Made by a program: the position numbers and the translations under genes. Positions 10,701 through 21,341 of a DNA stretch of 64,000 nt are shown here, piece by piece; the stretch's first letter is position 1; every line of letters begins with the position of its first letter. The stretch comes from Naumovozyma dairenensis CBS 421 (lineage: Eukaryota; Ascomycota; Saccharomycetes; Saccharomycetales; Saccharomycetaceae): assembly GCF_000227115.2 (NCBI RefSeq), contig NC_016484.1, positions 310,001-374,000 of the forward strand. The letters are read 5' to 3'. A model generated the notes under the pieces. The model made no database searches, was not told the DNA's origin, and saw only the letters and a program-made list of their open reading frames with translations.

Positions 10701-12409
10701 ACTAACTTTATCCTCAGAGAATCCAAATGATACCTTAGTGTATCACCTTTTATCCTTGATTGCAACACGTTGAATGAAAGGGGTAATACAATATTTTTCT
10801 TGCTCTCGGATTTACATGAATTGAGATCTCTACGATATCTTCTTCTTAAATTGGAACCTCTTATATTCCCTTGTAGGTTGATTGTTTCCTTGACAAATAA
10901 TCTTAATAAATGATTTTGGATATGAAGAGTAAATCTAATATTTATACCTCTGCATTTACTTTGCAATTGTGTGACGTTATCGAGAAATTCATCCTCATTC
11001 ATCCGTTGCCTTCTTGTTGGCGAATATCTTTGTGATGGAGAATATTGGAAAGTTTCATAAAACTTCAAATCATTATTGCGGTCTACGCTTCTTTGCCTAT
11101 AAAAATCAGTGTCATATGATAAGTTATTCGAAATTGAGGATGAATAATATGACAAACTAGAAGTTTTTAGTGGACTATATTCAAGATGTGGGACTCTAGT
11201 GAATAACTCCGGGTCTATAGATGGGAAAGTGGGGAGAGCTGTTGAATGGTAACTATAGGGCGATGAGTAGTCATTTAGACGGTGGGCTGACTTGGTTTCA
11301 ATATCTGTTACCAAAGTGGATGGATCAGGACTAGGTGGCGTTTCAGCAGAATAATATGGTCTTGGAGTCTTTGTTGGTGTTCTGGGTTCTTGATAAAACT
11401 CTGTTGATTTAGATACAGATGAAACTCTTTCTACCTTATTGTTTGGTAAATCTTTTTTAACGGTGGTGGTTAACTTCTCAGGTATCGGAACATTTTTTGG
11501 TATGTTTTGGGAATGTTCATAATCGTTAAAATCTTGAATGAGGCCGCTTGGAATGGTATCATTATCTTTCTCAGTCAATGAGATGTGCCTTAATCCTAAT
11601 GATTTAAAATCTCTAATTCTTGGCCAAGTTTTCCTACATTTTTTGACTTCCTCTTTACTAAAGCTTATTTTGGATGATAGATTAATCAAATCGGGTGTCT
11701 TTCCGGGCCATTTCTTATTAATTATGGATATTAAGATATACAATGTTTCAAATACCTGTGGTAGATCTTTCTTATTGTATAAATCTTGTAATTCAAACTT
11801 GAAAGAATTAGGTACACCGACATGTTCAACCAATGAGAAAAAGGCGTTGATATTCTGAGTATGCCTGAATTGTAATTTGTCCCCAGCGGGGAAAACATGA
11901 TGAATCAACTCTGGATTTATTCTCTGTACGACTTGAGCTAAATAGACACCATTTCTTAAAGAGTCTCCTATGGCAAGCTCCAATTCTGGGGGCAATTCCT
12001 CGTTAATTAGTTGTTCGATCCACTGTTTAATTTCAGCAATTCTGCATAGAAATTCGTAGTATCTTAATTCGTCCTTGGTGAATTGACTAAGATCAATTTT
12101 AAAGGTGGAGTCCATTATCTTCTTTTTAGAAGAAGGTGTAGGTGTCGTTAAAGGTGCCGGTTTTGAGGGAGTATTGACACTATTATTATCCTTTGCTAAT
12201 TTTTCTAAACGAAAAGAAGATTTACCAACTCTAGATGTCGTAGAAGACGCTTGTTCGACAGTGTTCATTCTTGAAGGAGAAAGTGGCTTCAGTGGATATG
12301 AGTTGGGTGTAGATTGGTTCTTGATATTATTTTTCCATGACACATTTTCATTGTGCGATGATAGATTCTGAACGTATCTGCTCAGGAAAGAGTTGCTTGT
12401 CGCAGACAT
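7724..12409 (-). CDS. IQG1: Iqg1, IQGAP-type cytokinesis protein
   Basis: A 1561-residue protein (1495 in S. cerevisiae), orthologue of YPL242C. Iqg1 organises the actomyosin ring at the bud neck. The frame is open to 12436, but the first ATG is at 12409 (MSATSNSFLSRYVQN), and SFLSRYVQNL matches the family N-terminus, so I use that start. Domains in order: calponin homology, about 110-230 (RYYEFLCRIAEIKQWIEQL, GDKLQFRHTQNINAFF, FETLYILISIINKKWPGKTP); a Ser/Pro-rich linker to about 480; at least a dozen IQ-like repeats, about 480-850 (IQSHIRMQLQRSAYL, LVQSQVRGILVRYTL); RasGAP-related domain, about 880-1260 (NLWHAVEMIAEIFTRRTNDI); and a RasGAP C-terminal domain near the end. The linker holds several S/T-P sites (SPSRM, TPTKTPRPYYSAETPPSPDP), likely cell-cycle phosphosites. 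Confidence 0.95.
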   Translation of the reverse strand: MSATSNSFLSRYVQNLSSHNENVSWKNNIKNQSTPNSYPLKPLSPSRMNTVEQASSTTSRVGKSSFRLEKLAKDNNSVNTPSKPAPLTTPTPSSKKKIMDSTFKIDLSQFTKDELRYYEFLCRIAEIKQWIEQLINEELPPELELAIGDSLRNGVYLAQVVQRINPELIHHVFPAGDKLQFRHTQNINAFFSLVEHVGVPNSFKFELQDLYNKKDLPQVFETLYILISIINKKWPGKTPDLINLSSKISFSKEEVKKCRKTWPRIRDFKSLGLRHISLTEKDNDTIPSGLIQDFNDYEHSQNIPKNVPIPEKLTTTVKKDLPNNKVERVSSVSKSTEFYQEPRTPTKTPRPYYSAETPPSPDPSTLVTDIETKSAHRLNDYSSPYSYHSTALPTFPSIDPELFTRVPHLEYSPLKTSSLSYYSSSISNNLSYDTDFYRQRSVDRNNDLKFYETFQYSPSQRYSPTRRQRMNEDEFLDNVTQLQSKCRGINIRFTLHIQNHLLRLFVKETINLQGNIRGSNLRRRYRRDLNSCKSESKKNIVLPLSFNVLQSRIKGDTLRYHLDSLRIKLVRQEHVIEMLQRRSRGALLRKRTQRQLSNIQLITEPLIKFQNRIRGLQLRIQLSSPSRLLTASNLSSAVLEFQCLVRANKVREGFREVIQESKKDELMIEDFQSICRGNFRRNKQAKIIEPLRKIHQGTILKLSSHIKGYQKRKLLNLVSFSDDREIKAVTLVQSQVRGILVRYTLDLVDDIIEYNFLNQIQAHIRGFQLRSKLNRRAQYYQSNANSIIMIQSHIRMQLQRSAYLEFMEYANPCLKSVRKFTYLLNNRENIEDTQNKLESLQASFDAENIKRENLQKSIRNDLDILSVLDSYNLLKESQMKGQFDYESLNIPQSKYPSIEKLFYLLQVDPAYWKTLYTLEPEFVEKNIYMSFNTPNKKMTSTERVYFTRFLKEILLDSIAQTPSFSQSLEDKTQLWQKALVHFVQRENTEKFSLFIPLLQYLNNPKIDFEADPSLIYKQVYGSLPPNSSTPPIDDPKVAEKFIENLRNLWHAVEMIAEIFTRRTNDIPIEVRYLCTKAFCAFADQNMNEMDSLRAISNIIIKFFVAEFLVHREEYGFECYSNREMNAKLDILLHSLIKVFEMDVFDGFYDPLNQYVQDIKPHIRDILYNILIEPDYEQECDKLIYSNMTKPRPHLELLSTKIIEITQMFKSYANKFSDGGLLMEILSQNDEKLLPRSGRVNLELNPSAYKFLAVDDKMRRWYDRVKRAFIYMTQVEGIDSNLFDLLNHESNIQTEFNFQHFLRTNPKICTDPIIVELTPKTYSILKENVMQKVQELFTSGIINPSDNNLQNILNDIANTIKNPDYAMNYVKEELKVTEETYQEIFNVNQKYEIDSLQLKQKIDKTIKGFSKCRKFDIVPSTTLENLKSAYKKMQHKGSVNMQGLKFKWSTRQLYQKGVIKEIVGEKLGASSVKVFGSSGPKFPDIVFKIATSEGSRFGIQLIDKRKGPEKRYVSEIVESFFLKDLLVTQVGTKIETWELLNKRVKFSTTQLLQLVVDTFLKD

Positions 12410-12799
12410 TGTAAATCTGAGATGCTGATTTCTCAACCGAGTAAATAGATAAACGAATCACAATCTAGCAATTGTGCGTTAGTTTACTCTCTCATCTGGA
12501 GTTTTTAAAGGTTAGGAGAGGAAGAGTCCTTATCTCCATGTTGAAAAATCCATGTTTATTCTTAACAAATTTTCCAATATTTACGTATTACCATTTCGGG
12601 CAAGCTATTATGCTGAGCGTTAAACACAAAACCTTATACTTAACATTTATTAAATGATAGTTGGTTTGTTAACAGGATATGTATGTACAGATGGAAGGAT
12701 ATTTATATTTTGTATGATTAATGAGCAAGAGTGAATGAAATGATATTTGATATGTATATATAAGAATTGTCGCTATTTTCTTCATATTATTGAGTCTGT
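12410..12799. promoter_or_regulatory. Upstream region of IQG1
   Basis: A 390-bp stretch between IQG1 and the end of the relic at 12800. I see no clear binding site, gene or repeat. Confidence 0.3.
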
Positions 12800-13627
12800 C
12801 TAGTCTATCCGTCCTTTCTTATATCGACCACCCTGCTCTATCTGTAGTCCCCTCCCTCCTATATATCTCCAGAGAATTAGGGACCATATGATAATGACAA
12901 TTGGGATGAATGACGAAACCACACAAGGATAAATACCAAACTCGAAGCAGAGTAACATAAACGCAATAGATTTGGCAATCGCTGAGATATGTTCAAATAA
13001 GAAAGACATATCTTTTTCGCGTTCCTTGTCACTAGAGCTTACCTTGCTAACTCCCCCGTTAATATGCTCTACAATAGCACCTATCAAGACTTTCTCATTG
13101 TTGAATGCCCTAAAATGATTTTTCGCCATGTCAACCATAGCCACCCACTGAATTTCCAGAGACAACTTCTATTGTTTCAATGGCAGCAAGCAATGAGTAT
13201 TTCACAGACTTCAATAAAGGTTCACCATCATGGAGGATTATATTAGAATATGAATTAGTAACAGCCTTACCTAAGACATATTTACCTAGCATATTTATTT
13301 TCCATGCATGGAACTGAAAATATGATAAAATGGCATTCTTAAAGGCCTTATTTCTTCAAGAAAGTTTATTAATCAAACCTCGATATTGTTTTCCTCATGA
13401 TGTAATATTATCCAATTCATCCTTAGTTAAAAGTACATTAGACCCATTCAATCGTTTGAAAATCAAACCTTCATTCTTCTCGATTAGATATGGAAGGACC
13501 AACAAGCGTTCAAAGTTATTTTGCATAGCAGCGGTAGATTCTCCGAGTGTACCTGATGCGGTGTTATTTTTAATTGAGTACAGTTTTTCATGAAATGACT
13601 TTACTTTGTATTTTGAATATTAGACAT
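12800..13627 (-). pseudogene. Unidentified decayed protein gene
   Basis: Read on the minus strand there is a nearly continuous coding-like frame that is broken several times. It starts at an ATG at 13627 (MSNIQ), shifts frame almost at once, then runs through LYSIKNNTASGTLGESTAAM and NNFERLLVLPYLIEKNEGLI to two in-frame TGA codons at 13397-13395 and 13358-13356. The frame goes on (FQFHAWKINMLGKYVLGKAV, KSVKYSLLAAIETIEVVSG), shifts again near 13155, and ends in a 121-codon open part with a hydrophobic segment (YPCVVSSFIPIVIIIWSLIL). Total length would be near 270 residues. I do not recognise the family. S. cerevisiae has no gene here between IQG1 and CIN2. The breaks could in principle be sequencing errors, but four in 800 bp favours a pseudogene. 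Confidence 0.55.
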
Positions 13628-14412
13628 ATCAATTCTTGCTCAGAATTTCTCGACAGTGACAGTGGAGAAATTGAAGCGACCGACAGATAACAATGAAATA
13701 ACATCCTTTTCTCCATCATTGTGTGGTAAGGCACTTGCCAAGGGAAAGGGAGAGAAACTTTATAATGAACAGAAATTGAAAAAACAGCTTTGTCTTGTTC
13801 TTCGATGGTTGTGTGTAGGAAGCAGTTTTGAAAAGATACTCGATATTGGGTTTTTTGATAAGGGAAAGGAAATGCTGAGAAATGGGTATATAAGAAAAGC
13901 TTTCTAGGAAAGTAGAAACGAAAAATAGTTTCTATAAACTGATATAAAATTTAGGATAATTTTATTTGCATTTTTATTGATGCCTCCCTTTTTCTTTTTA
14001 CTGAACTTATTGAATTAACCCAGATGACGCTAAAAAAATAATACTTGGTCGAGAAGTTGTACTAGAAAGAAAAACTTAATTCCACTACATAAAACTTCCT
14101 CGGATGTACATATAGACAGTCAATGAGGACGGTTAGCATATATTTTGTTTCTTAAAGTATTTCTTCTAGATTTTTCTATGTCGGCATGCCCTTTGTAAAG
14201 TGTCACAAAAACATGATGTGTATTATAATAATAAGGACCGTTATATGAATTAGATTACATGTAACGTTAACTATACTTTATAACTCCGTCAGAGAGCCCG
14301 ACGTCTTTTCCCATAAATTTCCACAAATTCAACTTGACAATAATGAGATATGTTCGGCTTTTTTCTCTGGGTAATGGTTTATGGGCGTCGCATAATGAGA
14401 CAGTCTCGAAAA
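13628..14412. other. Intergenic region downstream of CIN2
   Basis: A 785-bp region. An 83-codon ORF at 13656-13907 (+) has no recognisable similarity and I do not call it a gene. Nothing else seen. Confidence 0.35.
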
Positions 14413-15369
14413 CTAGTTCTGTGGGTTATACGATATATATTTTTTTGTTAGCGACTGTGAATCATTGCAAAAGAAGTCAAAGTCATCAAACCTGTAGCAT
14501 TCATTACTTGTATAACTTCCATTCAAGTTTAAATTGGTGAAGTCTTGAATTTCCAAATATGGTTTTGATCTCTCATGGAAGATGATACCAGAGCAATTTT
14601 CTAAAATAACATTTTGGTCTTTGTTCTCTCCCTCTCTGCCAGATATTGCTGATTGGATGTATATCTTACAGTTGTTCAGTTCATGTAATCGTACTTGAAT
14701 AGTATTATTTGTTCGAGTTGCTAATAAAATCACTGAGTTTTTGCAGTTTGAAATGAAAAAACTTCCATTATTGAAAGGTATGGATTGTAGATTGATAAGT
14801 GTATTATCAATATTATGGAAAGATAACGAGCCGTTAACATTCTCATCTTCTGGTATTATGTTAGATCCTGAAACAACAATGCAATTTACTAGATTTTTAT
14901 ATGCCTGTGTCCTTTCTACTGATAAATGAATTGATTTCCCACTCGTGTTCAGATCAACACTTGTTAATTCCCCATTATTTGTCTTTTCTTCAACCTTCGC
15001 TGTCTTCTTCCGTAACGATGAAGTTTTCTTGAATTTAAATCTTCTACTATTAGAAGATGACGTATTATTACTTATATTCTTTGAATTGATCACTTTCAAT
15101 AGCGATTGAAGTTGTGAAGAATAACGTTCCATATCATATGTTGGTAAATCATTTGATATCTCATTGAATATCTTATTAAGTTCTATTGCATTCAAATATA
15201 TGTCATTATAATCGAGATTTTTATCTTCGTCTTCCAATATTTCTTGCAATTCTGATTTAATCTTTCGTTAGTATATATTTTTCGTTTTTTACAAGTTAGT
15301 TTCAAAGGAGTTCATACTTTCTAATCTCGTTCTGAATGATAATAGATCATTAGAACCAGTAGTACCCAT
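14413..15369 (-). CDS. CIN2: Cin2, tubulin cofactor C homologue (spliced)
   Basis: Orthologue of YPL241C, a GTPase-activating protein for the Arl2-like Cin4 that works in tubulin folding. Exon 2 (14413-15251) has no ATG near its start. It opens after a CAG acceptor with LQEILEDEDKNLDYND. A TACTAAC branch point sits at 15273-15267, and a GTATGA donor at 15317-15312 gives a 66-nt intron that keeps the frame. Exon 1 then begins at ATG 15369 (MGTTGSNDLLSFRTRLE). The spliced product is 296 residues (268 in S. cerevisiae, whose gene also has an intron). The N-terminal helical region includes LPTYDMERYSSQLQSLL, as in tubulin cofactor C. The C-terminal beta-helix domain is clear from about residue 135 (NLVNCIVVSGSNI, SFFISNCKNSVILLATRT, RLHELNNCKIYIQS). 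GTATGG at 15370-15365 is a second possible donor. The frame continues upstream of 15369 but is cut by a TAA at 15444-15442. Confidence 0.85.
15252..15317 (-). other. CIN2: CIN2 intron
   Basis: Predicted 66-nt intron: donor GTATGA at 15317-15312, branch point TACTAAC at 15273-15267, acceptor CAG at 15254-15252. The donor differs from the yeast consensus GTATGT at the last base. The phase (one base before, two after) joins both coding parts exactly. Confidence 0.75.
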
Positions 15370-15491
15370 ACTTGATTTGATAGTCTCTAGTAATCTAAGT
15401 GACTTTACATTATTATCTTTAAATGTAGAATAATTTGATCTTTAACTCAAATCTTTTATCACTAGAAACGGGTTCATGTTGAAGTTTTCGA

Positions 15492-15496
<5 letters not shown>

Positions 15497-15541
<45 letters not shown>
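15497..15541. repeat. (TC)n microsatellite
   Basis: An almost perfect TC/GA dinucleotide run of about 45 bp between the divergent CIN2 and YAR1 genes. Confidence 0.95.
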
Positions 15542-15544
<3 letters not shown>

Positions 15545-15565
15545 AAAAAAAAAAAAAAAAAAAAA
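15545..15565. repeat. A21 homopolymer
   Basis: Twenty-one A residues on the plus strand, 130 bp upstream of YAR1; typical of nucleosome-depleting poly(dA:dT) tracts, and prone to length error in reads. Confidence 0.9.
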
Positions 15566-15695
15566 GTAAGGAATTTCAAAATTAAATGATTAAGAACAGT
15601 TGAGATGACATGAGATGTGGCTGCAGGCTTAAGAACAGCACTCTTGAGATATTGAAAGCCAAACCAACGCAAAGGGAAACAGAAAAAAGACTGCA

Positions 15696-16355
15696 ATGTC
15701 CACTCTTCATACAGAACCATTAGAACAAGAAGATCAAGATGCCATTATTCTTGATGCTAGATCTGGAGATCTAGAATCATTGAAGGACATATTTACAACG
15801 TTAATTCATCCAAAATTACTACTTACGATTAAGGATTCCGAGACAAAATCCACACCTCTACATATGGCAGCAGGTAATGGACATGTCGAGGTGATTAAAT
15901 ATCTTCTATCATTAATTGAAGGTAAGGAGAATCAAACTAAATACATAAATCAAGTTAATGATACAGGCAATACGGCTTTACATTGGGCTGCATTAAATGG
16001 AAAACTAGATGTTGTAGAACTTATTTGTGAAGAATATGATGCGGATCCGTTTATTAGAAACCAATTTGGTCATGATGCTATTTTTGAAGCTGAAAATAAC
16101 GGCAAAGAAGATGTGGAAACCTACTTCTTGAAGAAATACGATGTCGAGCCTGAAAATGATGATGAAGACGATAATGGTGAAGAAAGTACAGAGGATAATA
16201 ATACAGAAGAAGGAGAATCATTCCATGTGGAAACCAAAGAAGGACATGAGATTGAACAAGTGACAAAGGAAGCCACTGAAGCTCTCAGGGAACGCACTGA
16301 AAAACTAGCATCGAATAAAACGTCATCAACATATTTCCACCGTTATATATTTTAA
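15696..16355 (+). CDS. YAR1: Yar1, ankyrin-repeat chaperone of ribosomal protein Rps3
   Basis: A 219-residue protein (200 in S. cerevisiae), orthologue of YPL239W. Yar1 binds newly made uS3 (Rps3) and keeps it soluble until it joins the 40S precursor. Two ankyrin repeats are clear: STPLHMAAGNGHVEVIKYLL at about residues 52-71 and NTALHWAALNGKLDVVELIC at about 92-111; less typical repeats flank them. A long acidic tail (ENDDEDDNGEESTEDNN) follows at about 150-185. The ATG at 15696 fits the family start. The C-terminus ends in a short aromatic stretch after a coiled region. Confidence 0.93.
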   Translation: MSTLHTEPLEQEDQDAIILDARSGDLESLKDIFTTLIHPKLLLTIKDSETKSTPLHMAAGNGHVEVIKYLLSLIEGKENQTKYINQVNDTGNTALHWAALNGKLDVVELICEEYDADPFIRNQFGHDAIFEAENNGKEDVETYFLKKYDVEPENDDEDDNGEESTEDNNTEEGESFHVETKEGHEIEQVTKEATEALRERTEKLASNKTSSTYFHRYIF

Positions 16356-16819
16356 TCAAAAACACGGATATATATATGTAATCCGCTAATAATATACTTT
16401 AAACACATTTACAATTATATAAAAGTTACTGTCGTTAAAAATTGACTTGAATTTTTTGTCTTTTTGAGACACAAAAAAACGACGCACTAAACACCCAAGC
16501 AAAACCAGGGTTTTTCTTTAGATATAAGGGTTACTACACTTTAACCTGGTTTTAGGTTATAACTTTACACGAAAACCCTCCCACTGAAAAACTGAAAAAA
16601 AAAAATTTGCCAAACATTACTACTGAATGAACATGAAATAGCCAAAATTAGAGACAATAAGGTAATGAAGAACAAGAAGAACAAGAAGGAAGGTGAGTGA
16701 CAAGAAAGTAATAGTACTAGTAGTCATCTAAGTATAAAAGCTATTATATTAAAGAGATAGCCTACACAACGAACGAGCGAGGCAAAAGAGACATTTCCCT
16801 TATAGTATAACTACGCAAT
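16356..16819. promoter_or_regulatory. SUI3 upstream region
   Basis: A 464-bp region. It carries a 9-bp perfect inverted repeat (AAAACCAGG at 16501-16509, CCTGGTTTT at 16545-16553) around an AT-rich centre, poly(A) tracts and GAACAAGAA repeats near 16670-16690. No gene seen. Confidence 0.45.
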
Positions 16820-17704
16820 ATGTCCAGTGAACTAGCCTCTGATTTAGGATTTGATCCAACATTAAAGAAGAAGAAGAAGTCTAAGAAGGTTGCACCAGAA
16901 AGCTTCGACACTGTTGACGCTTCTTTAACTAAAGAATCTACACCAACATCATCTACCAACCCTGATGATGCTCTCTTTGCTGGGCTGAAGAGAAAGAAGA
17001 AGAAGTCTAAGGATGTTGCTACTGAAACGAGCACCAATAACACATCAGTAGATGACCTTTCAGACGTCCTTGGTGATTTAACTTTAAAGAAGAAGAAAAA
17101 GAAGAGTAAGGAAGCCACAACCGATGATTTCGAAAAAGAATTAGCTAAAGCTGGTGTTTCTACTAGTAAAGACGGTACACCATTAAGTGAAGGTAATAGT
17201 GAATCAGAAACACTTCAAAAGGAAGTTGGGTTACCCTATCCTCAACTTTTATCTAGATTTTTTGATATTTTAAGAACTAATAACCCAGAATTAGCAGGTG
17301 ATAGATCAGGTCCTAAATTTAGAATTCCTCCACCTGTATGTTTGCGTGATGGTAAGAAAACTATTTTTGCTAATATTCAAGACATTAGTGAAAAATTACA
17401 AAGATCTCCTGACCATTTGATTCAATATTTATTTGCTGAATTAGGTACTTCTGGTTCCGTTGATGGTCAAAAAAGATTGGTCATTAAGGGTAAGTTCCAA
17501 TCTAAACAAATGGAAAACGTTTTAAGAAGATATATTCTAGAATATGTGACTTGTAAGACTTGTAAGAGTATCAACACTGATTTGAAAAAGGAACAATCTA
17601 ATAGATTATTCTTCATGGTTTGTAAGAGTTGTGGTTCTACAAGATCTGTTTCCTCTATTAAGACAGGTTTCCAAGCTACAGTTGGGAAAAGAAGAAAGAT
17701 GTAA
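16820..17704 (+). CDS. SUI3: eIF2 beta subunit
   Basis: A 294-residue protein (285 in S. cerevisiae), orthologue of YPL237W. eIF2-beta is part of the ternary complex that brings initiator tRNA to the 40S subunit; its N-terminal lysine blocks bind eIF5 and eIF2B-epsilon. All three K-boxes are present: KKKKKSKK near residue 16, KRKKKKSK near 57 and KKKKKKSK near 90. The C-terminal half has the conserved LYPQLL-type region ([20 protein letters not shown]) and [22 protein letters not shown]2-C2 zinc ribbon lies at the end, with CKTC near 245 and CKSC near 268. Nothing unusual. Confidence 0.97.
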   Translation: MSSELASDLGFDPTLKKKKKSKKVAPESFDTVDASLTKESTPTSSTNPDDALFAGLKRKKKKSKDVATETSTNNTSVDDLSDVLGDLTLKKKKKKSKEATTDDFEKELAKAGVSTSKDGTPLSEGNSESETLQKEVGLPYPQLLSRFFDILRTNNPELAGDRSGPKFRIPPPVCLRDGKKTIFANIQDISEKLQRSPDHLIQYLFAELGTSGSVDGQKRLVIKGKFQSKQMENVLRRYILEYVTCKTCKSINTDLKKEQSNRLFFMVCKSCGSTRSVSSIKTGFQATVGKRRKM

Positions 17705-17927
17705 GATACCTAAGATAACGTATAATAATAAACTTCAGAAAATAATATAAGAATATAGCAAAAAAACAAATAAATGCACCAAGCCTTTTTGCAACGAAAA
17801 AATTGTACATAGTTAATAATTATAACTGTTCCATGTTGTATATAAAAAAATTTAATCTACTTTGAAAAAACATTACGATTTGGCCCTTATGGAATATATA
17901 TTTATAGTGACATTCTCAGATGCCATG
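17705..17927. other. Convergent intergenic region SUI3 / ENV7
   Basis: A 223-bp AT-rich region between two convergent stops; no gene seen. Confidence 0.4.
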
Positions 17928-19148
17928 TCATACTGTGCTTTGTAATGCTTGTAAATCATTCAATAATTGATTGATCGTTGGTCTCTTGGTAGGGTCAACT
18001 TGAAGACATTGCTTTATTGTATCGATTAATTCCCTTGAAGCATGTCTTTCCATTCCTTCAGGAAATGTAAAGTTAGCACTAAGAATTAACATTCTGATTG
18101 ATTTTCCAGTAAGCTGTACTTCCCTTTCAAATGGAGAAACACCAAGTATGATTGTATATATTGTGCAACCGAGGGACCAAATGTCTACTTTTTCATCAAT
18201 TTTAGAACCCATTTTCAAGTCAAGTAACTCTGGGGACATAAACGGCACGGAACAACATGAATCTATCCACTCTTTAAAATCTAATATTTGTTTCCCCGTC
18301 TTCAAATGAATGTTTGACTTAGAAGTTGAAGATAAATCTGATATCACTTGACTGCCGTCTGATGAAAATAAAATATTCGAAGGTTTAATATTCCGATGTG
18401 CATATGAAATAGAATTACCTGTAAAGATTTTTGTCACATCGCGATTATTGCTAGTGTTTGATAACAATTGATCCGATTCATTAGTTGGGGAGATACCTTC
18501 TTCATCATCGTTATAATCATTAAATACTTCTGTACTCGGAAGAGATAGAGTTATTGACATTGTTTCATTTGTAGGTTCCGTGGTTGGTATATCTCTTGAA
18601 TTTGGATCATTTAGATACAATAAACCCTTGGCAATACCGATCGTGATTCTAATAATTTCAGCTTCAGAGAATGAGGTCCCGTTCAAAATATGTCTATTTA
18701 TTGCATCCTGTAAGGAACCCATTGGATAAAATGGCAATAAGATGTGACACGTCTTGGATCCATCTAAATTTTGAACCAATTCAGAATCTAAGCAACTCAT
18801 GATAAACTTGTTTTTGAATTTTTTATAATTCTCAATTTCTCTCATTGCATATGAAACGCTTTCTATATCACCAAAGGGGCAATGTATTCGTTTGATTACA
18901 AATATTTTATTTTTATCGTTAGTGGTGTCTTCAGAAACTAATGCACCTGAAATTGGTGGCGGACCTCCATCGAGAGCAGTTACCAAGTAAATGAAAGACA
19001 ATGGACTTTCTTTCAATAGTTTTTCAATCTTATAATGTCTTGTCCTAACTACTATAATTGAATTTAACCTATTCCCGTAGCCACAACAACAAGAACAACA
19101 ACTTGCTTTGCAAATGTTATAGCATTTATCAAAGAGTGACTGAAGCAT
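17928..19148 (-). CDS. ENV7: Env7-type vacuolar membrane protein kinase
   Basis: A 406-residue kinase-fold protein, orthologue of YPL236C (364 residues). Env7 is a palmitoylated kinase on the vacuolar membrane that restrains vacuole fusion. The frame is open to a GTG at 19163, but the first ATG is at 19148 (MLQSLFDKCYN). The N-terminus is very Cys-rich (CKASCCSCCCGYG), consistent with palmitoylation. The VAIK-type lysine is in FVIKRIHCP. The catalytic loop reads YAHRNIKPSNIL, so the usual Asp is Asn, and the DFG position reads SDLSS. The APE-type segment is FMSPELLDLK and the F-helix region VDIWSLGCTIYTIILGVSPF. The extra length over S. cerevisiae comes from an acidic insert at about 190-235. 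Whether the altered catalytic loop is normal for this family I cannot say from here. Confidence 0.9.
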   Translation of the reverse strand: MLQSLFDKCYNICKASCCSCCCGYGNRLNSIIVVRTRHYKIEKLLKESPLSFIYLVTALDGGPPPISGALVSEDTTNDKNKIFVIKRIHCPFGDIESVSYAMREIENYKKFKNKFIMSCLDSELVQNLDGSKTCHILLPFYPMGSLQDAINRHILNGTSFSEAEIIRITIGIAKGLLYLNDPNSRDIPTTEPTNETMSITLSLPSTEVFNDYNDDEEGISPTNESDQLLSNTSNNRDVTKIFTGNSISYAHRNIKPSNILFSSDGSQVISDLSSTSKSNIHLKTGKQILDFKEWIDSCCSVPFMSPELLDLKMGSKIDEKVDIWSLGCTIYTIILGVSPFEREVQLTGKSIRMLILSANFTFPEGMERHASRELIDTIKQCLQVDPTKRPTINQLLNDLQALQSTV

Positions 19149-19484
19149 TGTTGACTTGTTCACTATCCCCTAGAATAGTTGATCTGATAACTTCTGGTAT
19201 AAAATACAGGCTATTGTTCCAAATTGGTTTGCTCAATTCAATTAATATATTAGAGCAAAGTATTAGCATTCTCAATATGGTTTAAAAACTCTACCTATAG
19301 CAAAGAACACATCGCTATTATAGATTGATTTGGTACATTAGAATTAGTTTCAAAACAATAAAAGGTGATCCTCTATGCCTCCAATGTATTTCTCCGTTGC
19401 TGTTCCCATCATGTGACCAGTGAAAATTTTGGGGAAAAAAAAATTTGAAATTTTGAAATTTTGAAGAAGACATTTATAGATTAA

Positions 19485-19518
<34 letters not shown>
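19485..19518. repeat. (ATAG)n tetranucleotide repeat
   Basis: About eight perfect copies of ATAG, 190 bp upstream of the RVB2 start. Confidence 0.95.
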
Positions 19519-19618
19519 GATTTATAGAATTAACGAGTGGAAGACGCATCTTAACACAGGAACTTTTGTTTCAGGGTACAGTTCCATTTGTAAATTCAGA
19601 AAAAGGCTTAAACAATTG

Positions 19619-21149
<1,531 letters not shown>

Positions 21150-21341
21150 TTCTGTAAAAAGATCACCTAATTTAAAAAAAATAATATAATAATAAGCAAG
21201 AGAATTATTATATAAAGAAAAAATAAATAGACCATTTTGCTAAACAAATTTTAAGCACCTTTACATTTTTTTAAACTACATGTATATTAGCGTATGTATA
21301 TATATTGCGTTAGATAATCACAAACCAAAGAGATATGTACT
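21150..21341. other. Convergent intergenic region RVB2 / VMA11
   Basis: A 192-bp AT-rich region between convergent stops; terminator-type sequence only. Confidence 0.4.

Larger units (their letters stand above)
15370..15695. promoter_or_regulatory. CIN2 / YAR1 divergent region, former HSP82 slot
   Basis: In S. cerevisiae HSP82 lies between CIN2 and YAR1. Here the two are only 326 bp apart and no trace of an Hsp90 coding sequence is visible. The region holds a long TC run and an A21 run (annotated separately) and the possible 5' extension of CIN2. Confidence 0.6.

Noticed and set aside
13656..13907. 83-codon plus-strand ORF near the 12.8-13.6 kb relic
   Set aside because: No similarity, low-complexity lysine-rich composition, and no supporting context.
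16762..17118. 118-codon minus-strand ORF rich in Phe and Leu
   Set aside because: It is the antisense of the lysine-rich N-terminus of SUI3; lysine codons read backwards give Phe/Leu runs.
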